Assembly: GCA_937952305.1 (NCBI GenBank)
Contig: CALFZO010000168.1
Location: forward strand, 1 to 19,443
Source of the DNA: an uncultured Anaerolineales bacterium
Lineage (GTDB): Bacteria > Chloroflexota > Anaerolineae > Anaerolineales > UBA6663
DNA: 19,443 nt
Direction of reading: 5' to 3'
The position numbers and the translations under genes are program-made. The notes under the pieces are model-generated. The model ran no database searches. It had not been told where the DNA came from and worked only from the letters and a program-made list of their open reading frames with translations. Below are positions 14,476-19,443 of this stretch, in pieces; position 1 is the stretch's first letter; each line of letters begins with the position of its first letter.

Positions 14476-15349
14476 GGCGCAGCAGGACGGCCATAGCCGT
14501 GAGCAGCAGCGCCGCCCCGCTCCAGCCCGCCAGGTCCAGCCGCTCGCCGAAGAAGAGCGCGGCCAGGGCCGAGGCGGTGAGCGGCTCCAGCAGGGCGATG
14601 ATGCTGGAAGTTGTGGCCGGGGTGTGCTTCAGGCCCTCGACATATAGCCAGTAGGCCAGCGCCGTGGGGATGACGCCCAGATAGACCAGCAGTCCCCAGC
14701 CGGCCGGCGGGAATGCCGTCACCAGGCCGTTGGCCAGCGCGTACGGCAGCAACAACACGGCGCTGGCCGTAAACCCCAAACCCACCGTCTGCAGCGCATG
14801 ATAGCGCCCGGCCAGGGCGCGCCCGCACAGCGTCACCAGCGCATAGCTCAGCCCGGCGCCGAGCGCCAGGGCCACGCCCAGCGGGTCGCCCGGCCGCGCC
14901 GCCGCGTTTGGCGTTGTCAGGCCGGAGAGCAGCGCCGTGCCGGCCAGCGCCAGGGCCAGCGCCAGGCCCACTGGCGCGGTCAGCCGTTCGCCCAGGAAGA
15001 GCGCGGCCAGCACGCCGACCATGACTGGCGCTGAGCAGATGGTGACGATGACGGCCACGGTGACGCCCAGGCGCGGGATCGCGCTGAACAGGCAGACCTG
15101 GTAGGCGGCCATCGCCAGGCCGATCAGGCCGATCAGGCCCAGGTCCCGGCGCGTCACCTGCCAGAGCCGGCGGCCGACCGCGCCCCAGGCCAGCACGGCC
15201 AGCACCGGCGTCGAGAAGGCCATGCGCCAGAAACCGATGGACGAGGCGTTGGCGGCGGGGGTGAGCTGATAGATGGCGTTGGTGCTGACCGTGATCGTGC
15301 CCCAGGACAGGGCGGCCAGCACGATGAACCAGGTGCCGCGGCGCCCCAT
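14471..15349 (-). CDS. EamA/DMT family transporter
   Basis: The 292-residue inner-membrane protein has about ten hydrophobic helices in two homologous EamA halves. The first half includes SWGTITVSTNAIYQL and FWRMAFSTPVLAVLAW; the second includes GAGLSYALVTL and the signature end TPATTSSIIALLEPLTASALAALFFGERL, the usual helix 8-9 region of DMT transporters. Such proteins export amino acids, nucleosides or drugs; the substrate cannot be told from sequence. Its ATG at 15349 comes one base after the stop of the RNA methyltransferase gene, so the two form an operon, probably read by translational coupling. It is convergent with the HD-GYP gene. Confidence 0.92.
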   Translation of the reverse strand: MGRRGTWFIVLAALSWGTITVSTNAIYQLTPAANASSIGFWRMAFSTPVLAVLAWGAVGRRLWQVTRRDLGLIGLIGLAMAAYQVCLFSAIPRLGVTVAVIVTICSAPVMVGVLAALFLGERLTAPVGLALALALAGTALLSGLTTPNAAARPGDPLGVALALGAGLSYALVTLCGRALAGRYHALQTVGLGFTASAVLLLPYALANGLVTAFPPAGWGLLVYLGVIPTALAYWLYVEGLKHTPATTSSIIALLEPLTASALAALFFGERLDLAGWSGAALLLTAMAVLLRR

Positions 15350-15350
15350 G

Positions 15351-16151
15351 TCAGCGTCCGCGCTGGCGCACGGCCTCGTAGAGCAGCAGCGCCGCCGCGG
15401 CCGAGACGTTGAGCGAGTTCACGCGGCCGGCCATCGGGATGCGCGCCTGCTGGTCCGCGCGGCGCAGCCAGGGCTCGCTCAACCCCTGATCCTCCGCGCC
15501 CACCACGATGGCGGCCGGTCCGCGCAAGTCCACCTGGGTGTACAGCCGCTCGGCCTGCGGCGTGGCGGCCACAGTCATAATCCCGCGCGCCCGCAGCCAG
15601 GCCAGGGCCTCCGCGCCGGAGGCGAGCGCCACCGGCACGGTGAACAGCGTTCCGCGGCTGGCGCGGACGACGTTGGGATTGCCGGGATCCGTGCCTGGGT
15701 CGCAGACCAGCAAAGCGTCCACGCCGGCGGCGTCAGCGGTGCGCAGCATGGCGCCCAGGTTGCCGGGCTTCTCCACCGCCTCGCAGACCAGCAGCAGCGG
15801 GTTGGGGGAGAGGCGCGCGGCCAGGGCCTCCAGGCCGCTCCACGGCGCCGGGACGACCGCCAGCCAGCCGTCCGGGTTCTCGCGGTAGGCCAGCTTGGCG
15901 AAGACCGGGGCGGTGACCTCGATCACTTCGACGTCGCCCGGAAGCGGCGGCTGCCGCGGCGCGCCGCCCGGCCGCGCCTGGCTGAGTTCCCGGCAGACGA
16001 AGACCTGCGTCGGCCGGACGCCGGCTTCCAGGGCCAGCGTCAACTCGTCGGCGCCCTCGACGATCAGGACGCCTTCCGCCTGGCGGTGGCGGCGTTCGCG
16101 CAACCGGACGACGGCCTTGACGCGCGGGTTCTGCCCACTTGAAATCAACAT
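15351..16151 (-). CDS. TrmH/SpoU family RNA 2'-O-methyltransferase
   Basis: The 266-residue protein is a SPOUT-class, SAM-dependent RNA ribose methyltransferase. The N-terminal third (about 1-100) matches the substrate-binding domain (LIVEGADELTLALEAG at 29-44). The catalytic domain holds motif 1 EKPGNLGAMLRTADAAG (127-143; N131, R137), motif 2 IVVGAEDQGLS (215-225) and motif 3 RIPMAGRVNSLNVSAAAA (237-254), which form the trefoil-knot SAM pocket. Likely targets are rRNA or tRNA (TsnR/RlmB-like), but the exact nucleotide cannot be assigned. The ATG at 16151 is preceded by an extended -10 element 8 bases upstream and by no Shine-Dalgarno, pointing to a leaderless or near-leaderless mRNA. The EamA gene follows after one base. 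Confidence 0.93.
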   Translation of the reverse strand: MLISSGQNPRVKAVVRLRERRHRQAEGVLIVEGADELTLALEAGVRPTQVFVCRELSQARPGGAPRQPPLPGDVEVIEVTAPVFAKLAYRENPDGWLAVVPAPWSGLEALAARLSPNPLLLVCEAVEKPGNLGAMLRTADAAGVDALLVCDPGTDPGNPNVVRASRGTLFTVPVALASGAEALAWLRARGIMTVAATPQAERLYTQVDLRGPAAIVVGAEDQGLSEPWLRRADQQARIPMAGRVNSLNVSAAAALLLYEAVRQRGR

Positions 16152-16159
16152 CGGCGCGG

Positions 16160-16168
16160 ACTATATCA
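16160..16168 (-). promoter_or_regulatory. Extended -10 promoter of the RNA methyltransferase operon
   Basis: On the reverse strand TGATATAGT combines a TG extension with TATAGT (5 of 6 matches). It ends 8 bases before the ATG at 16151, so transcription would start at or one base before the start codon. The -35 position (TTCCGG) is poor, as extended -10 promoters allow. Confidence 0.5.
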
Positions 16169-16222
16169 TGACTACCGTCACACCGGAATCGTGAACAACC
16201 CGGCGCGGAGGCGGGCTCGTGA

Positions 16223-16251
16223 TTGACTTACTCTCAGGATATCGTTATGAT
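16223..16251 (+). promoter_or_regulatory. Promoter of the aldehyde:ferredoxin oxidoreductase leader
   Basis: TTGACT (16223-16228) and TATGAT (16246-16251) each match consensus at 5 of 6 positions with a 17-base spacer, one of the best promoters in the window. The predicted start is near 16258. An imperfect inverted repeat GATTG...CAATC (16249-16264) overlaps the end of the -10 and the start site and could be an operator, but with 5-base arms this is weak. Confidence 0.65.
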
Positions 16252-16282
16252 TGTGAAATCAATCCAATAGAGACTGGCGGAA

Positions 16283-16363
16283 ATGCGGATAAGATGTTCG
16301 TGTAGCGCGTTAGCGTTTTGCACGGCTGGGCCAGCCCACTTAGAAGGCAGACAGGCGTTGTGA
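16283..16363 (+). CDS. Possible 26-residue leader peptide upstream of the oxidoreductase gene
   Basis: An ATG at 16283, 25 bases after the predicted transcription start, opens a 26-codon frame beginning MRIRCSCSALAFC, with three cysteines in its first 13 residues. Its TGA (16361-16363) lies at the top of the 5' arm of the terminator hairpin. A ribosome finishing this frame would therefore cover the terminator's 5' arm. The ribosome site is poor (GGCGG two bases before the ATG). A frame of this length is not improbable by chance; only the overlap with the hairpin makes it notable. Confidence 0.25.
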   Translation: MRIRCSCSALAFCTAGPAHLEGRQAL

Positions 16364-16389
16364 CCGAAAGGCACAACGCCTGTTTTTTT
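16351..16389 (+). terminator. Strong intrinsic terminator inside the oxidoreductase leader
   Basis: A perfect 12-base-pair stem (16351-16362 with 16372-16383) continues past one bulged A into CC/GG closed by a GAAA tetraloop. It is followed directly by a run of seven T residues (16383-16389, the first closing the stem). It lies 37 bases before the oxidoreductase ATG, with that gene's own ribosome site downstream. Confidence 0.9.
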
Positions 16390-16426
16390 CCGCCGCAATC
16401 GCACCCCAACTTCACAGGAGGCCGCT

Positions 16427-18250
16427 ATGCTTGGTGGGTATGCTGACAAGGTCGGACACGTGGATCTGACCACGGGGACCGTGGAATACAAGCCGATCCC
16501 GGAGGATTGGAAGCGCAAGTACATTGGCGCCCGCGGCGTGGGCGTCCGCTATGTGTTCGAGGCCGGCCCCCAGGTGGACCCGCTCGGCCCGGATAACCTC
16601 TTGTGCTTCATGAACGGCCCGCTCACCGGCTCAGAGGCCAACATGAGCGGCCGCATGGCCGTTGTCACCAAAAGCCCGCTGACCGGCGGCGTCACCGACA
16701 GCCACCACGGCGGCTGGAGCGCGGCGCGCCTGCGCTGGTCGGGCTTCGACGGCCTGATCTTCAAGGGTCAGGCGGCCAAGCCCGTGTACGCCTATGTTCA
16801 CGACGGCCAGGTGGAACTGCACGACGCCGCCGAGGTGTGGGGCAAGGGCGTGCATGACACCGTCAAGCACTTCAAGGCCAAGTACGGCGAGAAGGACCTG
16901 ACCGTGATCACCATCGGCCAGGGCGGCGAGAACCTGGTGAAGTTCGCGTGCTGGGTGAACGAGAACGACCGCGCCAGCGGCCGCGGCGGCACCGGCTGTG
17001 TGGGCGGCAGCAAGAAGCTCAAGGCCATCGTCATCAAGTCTGAGAAGAAGATCGTCAAGGCGGCCGACCGCGACGCCTGGAAGCCGGCCCACGACCGGGC
17101 CCTGGCCACGATCATGGCCGAGGAGAACATCACCAGCCCGCGCAAGGGCGGTCTCTCGGTCTACGGCACCAACGTGCTGATGAACATCACCAGCAACATT
17201 GGCGCGCTGCCCACCAAGAACAGCATGCTGACCTCCTTCGGCGAGGACGCCGAGAAGATCAGCGGCGAATACGTCAAGCAGAATGTCCTGGTCAACGACC
17301 CCACCTGCCACGCCTGCCCGGTGGCCTGCAAGAAGGAAGTGGAGGTTAAGGAAGGCCCGTGGAAGGGCTTGCGCATGGAGAGCGTCGAGTACGAGCCGGC
17401 CTGGTCGGTGGGCGCCAACCTGGGCAATAACGACGTCAACACCGTGGCCAAGATGATCGACCTGTGCAACGACTTCGGCATCGACGCCATCGAGATCGGC
17501 CACCCCCTGTCGGTGTGGATGGAAGCCACCGAGAAGAGCTGGACCAATGGCGACGGCGGCCTGAAGTGGGGCGACATCTTCGGCATGACCGACGCTGTGC
17601 GCAAGATCGCGTTGCGCGAGGGCTTGGGCAACGTCATGGCCGACGGCGCCAATGCCACCGCCAAGCACTTCGGGCACCCCGAGATCGCCATGACCGTCAA
17701 GGGCCAGGGCATCCCGGCTTACGATCCGCGCGGCCTGAAGGGCATGGGTATCGGCTATGCCACCAGCAACCGCGGCGCCTGCCACCTGCGCGCTTACACG
17801 CCGGCGGCCGAGCTGGGCGTGATGCCCTTCGGCTCGCTCAAGGTGGACCCGCTGGCCTGGAAGGGCAAGGGCGAACTGGTGAAGATCTTCCAGGATATCC
17901 ATGCCTTCTCAGACAGCATGGACCTGTGCAAGTTCAGCGCCTTCGCTCAGGGCGCGGCCGAGTATGCGGCGCAGTACTCGGCCATGGTGGGCCTGCCCTG
18001 CACGGCCGACGACGTCATCAAGACCGGCGAGCGCATCTACAACCTGGAGCGCCACTACAACAACCTGGCCGGCCACGGCGCGGGCTCGGACTATCTGCCC
18101 AAGCGCTTCACCCACGAGCCGTCCACGATGCCCGGCTCCAAGGGGCATGTCTGTGAGTTGGATGACATGCTGGCCGAGTACTACAAGGCCCGCGGTTGGG
18201 AGAACGGCGTGGTGCCGGAGGCCAAGCTGAAGGAGCTCGAAGTCCTGTAA
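16427..18250 (+). CDS. aor: Aldehyde:ferredoxin oxidoreductase (tungstopterin AOR family)
   Basis: The 607-residue protein has the normal full length of AOR-family enzymes, which oxidise aldehydes to acids (or run the reverse reaction) with ferredoxin, using a bis-pyranopterin tungsten cofactor and one [4Fe-4S] cluster. The N-terminal beta domain is present (GGYADKVGHVDLTTG, GARGVGVRYVF), with the pterin-binding GPLTGSEANMSGR (64-76) and SPLTGGVTDSHHGGW (83-97). The cluster cysteines are C294, C297, C301 (DPTCHACPVAC) and C501 (MDLCKF), matching the Cys-x2-Cys-x3-Cys plus distal Cys pattern of Pyrococcus AOR. There is no signal peptide, so it is cytoplasmic. The ATG at 16427 has AGGAGG 5 bases upstream. 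Neighbours are a MoaD-like carrier and a second AOR-family gene on the opposite strand, consistent with a local cofactor supply. Substrate range is not determined. Confidence 0.96.
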   Translation: MLGGYADKVGHVDLTTGTVEYKPIPEDWKRKYIGARGVGVRYVFEAGPQVDPLGPDNLLCFMNGPLTGSEANMSGRMAVVTKSPLTGGVTDSHHGGWSAARLRWSGFDGLIFKGQAAKPVYAYVHDGQVELHDAAEVWGKGVHDTVKHFKAKYGEKDLTVITIGQGGENLVKFACWVNENDRASGRGGTGCVGGSKKLKAIVIKSEKKIVKAADRDAWKPAHDRALATIMAEENITSPRKGGLSVYGTNVLMNITSNIGALPTKNSMLTSFGEDAEKISGEYVKQNVLVNDPTCHACPVACKKEVEVKEGPWKGLRMESVEYEPAWSVGANLGNNDVNTVAKMIDLCNDFGIDAIEIGHPLSVWMEATEKSWTNGDGGLKWGDIFGMTDAVRKIALREGLGNVMADGANATAKHFGHPEIAMTVKGQGIPAYDPRGLKGMGIGYATSNRGACHLRAYTPAAELGVMPFGSLKVDPLAWKGKGELVKIFQDIHAFSDSMDLCKFSAFAQGAAEYAAQYSAMVGLPCTADDVIKTGERIYNLERHYNNLAGHGAGSDYLPKRFTHEPSTMPGSKGHVCELDDMLAEYYKARGWENGVVPEAKLKELEVL

Positions 18251-18272
18251 GCTGCAGCCGCTTCAGACGCGA

Positions 18273-18309
18273 AAAATAGCGCGGCCCGCCCGGGCCGCGC
18301 TATTTTGTC
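18273..18309. terminator. Bidirectional terminator between convergent oxidoreductase and MoaD clusters
   Basis: A perfect 15-base-pair stem (18273-18287 with 18292-18306) with a 4-base GCCC loop is flanked by A-run and T-run ends (AAAAA before, TATTTTGT after). It can therefore terminate transcription in both directions. It lies 22 bases after the oxidoreductase stop and about 60 bases beyond the end of the leftward 85-residue gene. Confidence 0.9.
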
Positions 18310-18366
18310 TGTGGTCTGTCTCGGGCGGGGCCTGCCGCCCAACCTCGCTTGGCCCCGGCCGGCCTC

Positions 18367-18624
18367 TCAGCCGCCGGCGCGCAGGGTCTTCTTGGCGAAG
18401 CGGGCCACGAACTCATCGGCCAGCGGCTCCTCGATCTCCAGCTCCACCCGCACCTGGCCGATAGCCAGCGACCCGAGCCGCAGCGGCTCCAGACGCGTGA
18501 GCCGTACCTGCCAGCCGGCGCCGCGGACCAGGCTCTCCCCTTCGGCCGCGCCGCCCATCTCCTCCAGGTACTCACGCAGCAGCCACAGCGGCAGGCCGCG
18601 CATGTCCTGGGCGATGTAGCGCAT
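18367..18624 (-). CDS. Unrecognised 85-residue protein with a C-terminal Gly-Gly, next to MoaD
   Basis: The ATG at 18624 has GGGAGG 8 bases upstream and lies one base after the MoaD stop, so it is a real and coupled gene. The protein starts MRYIAQDMRGLPLWLLREYL, with a short amphipathic helix (residues 10-23, followed by a Gly-rich turn). It continues with alternating beta-type segments (WQVRLTRLEPLRLGSLAIGQVRV-like, about 38-60, then VELEIEEP) and a basic helix, and ends in KKTLRAGG. The terminal diglycine resembles the tails of ubiquitin-like and MoaD/ThiS carriers, but the body does not show a clear beta-grasp pattern. I do not recognise the family. Its position after an AOR-type oxidoreductase and MoaD suggests a role in tungsto-/molybdopterin assembly or sulfur handling; this is inference. 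Confidence 0.85.
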   Translation of the reverse strand: MRYIAQDMRGLPLWLLREYLEEMGGAAEGESLVRGAGWQVRLTRLEPLRLGSLAIGQVRVELEIEEPLADEFVARFAKKTLRAGG

Positions 18625-18625
18625 C

Positions 18626-18904
18626 TCAGCCGCCTCCCACGGGCGGGAAGATGTTGATGGTGTCCTCGGGCTGCACCACGTAGTCCAGGCCGGCGTCCAG
18701 GTAGCGCGCGTCCCGGCCATTGATGAAGAAGTGCACGTGCGACCAGAGCGTCCCGTCGGCGCGGAACAACTCCTTCTGCAGGCCCGGAAAACGCGCCACC
18801 AGCGCCTCCAGGATCTGGCTGACCGACATGCCCGGCGCCTCCGGCATCTCGATCGTCTTGCCCCCCACGATCGGGCGCAGCGTGGCGTAGAAATTGATCT
18901 TCAT
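18626..18904 (-). CDS. moaD: MoaD/ThiS-family sulfur carrier protein
   Basis: The 92-residue protein has the small beta-grasp pattern: MKINFYATLRPIVGG at the start, SVSQILEALVARFPGL as the central helix, HVHFFINGRDARYLDAGLDYVV as the middle strands, and a C-terminal PEDTINIFPPVGGG. The terminal Gly-Gly is the residue pair that is adenylated and converted to a thiocarboxylate when MoaD delivers sulfur for molybdopterin (pyranopterin dithiolene) synthesis. The start at 18904 has GGGAG 8 bases upstream and gives the conserved N-terminus. A GTG at 18928 would overlap the preceding stop by 4 bases and add eight non-conserved residues. It sits in a leftward operon between an AOR-family gene and an unknown 85-residue gene, suggesting a carrier dedicated to the tungstopterin enzymes here. 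Confidence 0.92.
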   Translation of the reverse strand: MKINFYATLRPIVGGKTIEMPEAPGMSVSQILEALVARFPGLQKELFRADGTLWSHVHFFINGRDARYLDAGLDYVVQPEDTINIFPPVGGG

Positions 18905-18924
18905 CAGCGCGTCTCCCATCACCG

Positions 18925-19443
18925 TCACTTGAGCGTGGCTGGGCCGGGCGCCGACGCCGGCTCAGGAAAGCCCTGCGCGAATGCCTCCGCCATGCCGGCA
19001 TACATGGCTTGCCAGAAGTCGCGGGCGGCCTGCCAGCGGTCGGCGCGGAAGCGCGCCAGCCAGTGCTGCAAGTCCGGGTCCGTCAGGCCGTCCCGCTCCC
19101 AATTCTCCAGGAAACCGACGATGATGTCCACCGTCCGCCGGCTCTCCCAAGCGACGCCGCGCGCGGATTGATGGTCGTGGATGGCCCGGGCCAGCTGGAA
19201 GTTCTGGCGCCAGTAATCCAGGTCCGGCAGCTCGAAGTGGCTGACCACGATCTCGTCGATCAGGGCTTCAGTCCACTTGCGGTGAAAGCGGCACGCGCCG
19301 GTGTTCTCCGAGTAGAGTTCATAGACGAAGCGCTCGACGTTCTTGCGCCCGAGCGCGTGCGGCTCATAGAACTTGTTCTCGTAGTAGGAGAAATACTTGC
19401 CCATCAGCGGCATCGGCGCGAACATGCCCGGCGTCCAGTACTG
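18925..19443 (-). CDS. C-terminal part of a second AOR-family oxidoreductase (partial, runs off right edge)
   Basis: The frame is open from the right edge and ends in TGA at 18925; 172 residues are visible, starting QYWTPG before an internal Met. It contains ENTGACRFHRKWTE (about residues 46-59), a form of the distal cluster-cysteine segment seen in AOR-family C-terminal domains. The rest is mainly helical with many aromatic and charged residues (YWRQNFQLARAIHDH, GFLENWERDG). It is clearly diverged from the AOR at 16427. The call as an AOR relative rests on this segment and on the neighbouring MoaD gene. Its N-terminal tungsten-binding part lies outside the window. MoaD starts 20 bases downstream. 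Confidence 0.7.
   Translation of the reverse strand, partial: QYWTPGMFAPMPLMGKYFSYYENKFYEPHALGRKNVERFVYELYSENTGACRFHRKWTEALIDEIVVSHFELPDLDYWRQNFQLARAIHDHQSARGVAWESRRTVDIIVGFLENWERDGLTDPDLQHWLARFRADRWQAARDFWQAMYAGMAEAFAQGFPEPASAPGPATLK

Larger units (their letters stand above)
16258..16426 (+). promoter_or_regulatory. 5' leader of the oxidoreductase gene containing an internal terminator (candidate attenuator or riboswitch)
   Basis: The predicted transcript runs about 93 bases, reaches a perfect terminator hairpin (16351-16389), and then 37 bases later the ATG of the oxidoreductase. The nearest upstream genes on this strand ended at 14458, so the terminator most likely acts on this leader itself. 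Upstream segment 16312-16320 (AGCGTTTTG) can pair at 7 of 9 positions with the terminator's second arm, a possible but weak antiterminator. I could not match the leader to the published molybdenum- or tungsten-cofactor riboswitch motif. Read-through or regulated antitermination would be needed for expression. A discrete small RNA ending at the terminator is an alternative explanation. Confidence 0.5.

Noticed and set aside
16167..16193. Eight-codon frame between the methyltransferase and AOR promoters
   Set aside because: Lies upstream of the predicted AOR transcription start, has no ribosome site and is too short to support.
16631..17902. 423-codon leftward frame opposite the AOR gene
   Set aside because: His/Val/Leu-rich shadow with no motifs; the AOR cysteines and pterin motifs are on the + strand.

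Overview
This GC-rich window (19,443 bases) has a bacterial gene layout and looks like a member of the Chloroflexota, probably an anaerobic or facultative Anaerolineae-type lineage. That placement is an inference. It rests on long Thr/Pro/Ser/Ala linkers in secreted proteins, paired tungsten-type aldehyde:ferredoxin oxidoreductases, a multidomain GAF/HD-GYP sensor, and several apparent leaderless promoters (a -10 element 6-8 bases before the start codon). No rRNA, tRNA, CRISPR array, transposase or phage gene was seen.

Left part (1-5700): the start of a leftward secreted or membrane-anchored protein runs off the left edge. Divergent from it is a two-gene unit, an orphan ParA-type ATPase (191-952) overlapping an unrecognised coiled-coil membrane protein (942-2207), closed by a strong terminator. 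Convergent to that unit is a large secreted modular protein (2295-5621). It has a lectin-like domain, two carbohydrate-binding-like domains and a propeller-like C-terminus joined by low-complexity linkers.

Middle part (5700-10870): five leftward genes follow one another. In transcription order they are mpg (3-methyladenine DNA glycosylase), rarD (EamA-type transporter, overlapping mpg by 4 bases), fabI (enoyl-ACP reductase), an M20 hydrolase of the YgeY type, and an aspartate-carbamoyltransferase-like gene. The carbamoyltransferase lacks some residues expected of a true PyrB. Together with the YgeY-type neighbour it may belong to ureide or carbamoyl metabolism instead of pyrimidine synthesis.

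Right part (10870-19443): divergent from mpg is a DUF1295 membrane protein (10870-11646), then a PAS-GAF-GAF-HD-GYP sensor (11822-14458). Convergent to these is a leftward pair, a SpoU/TrmH RNA methyltransferase and an EamA transporter, separated by 1 base. Divergent from the methyltransferase is an aldehyde:ferredoxin oxidoreductase gene (16427-18250). It is preceded by a good promoter, a roughly 130-base leader and a perfect intrinsic terminator, a layout typical of transcription attenuation or a riboswitch. Convergent to it lies a leftward cluster made of the C-terminal end of a second oxidoreductase of the same superfamily, a MoaD/ThiS-like sulfur carrier and an unrecognised 85-residue protein that also ends in Gly-Gly. 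The right end is therefore a tungsto-/molybdopterin enzyme locus with its own cofactor-related small proteins.

The best candidates for undescribed biology are the oxidoreductase leader attenuator, the small Gly-Gly-tailed protein beside MoaD, the ParA-membrane coiled-coil pair, and the variant carbamoyltransferase next to the YgeY-type hydrolase.
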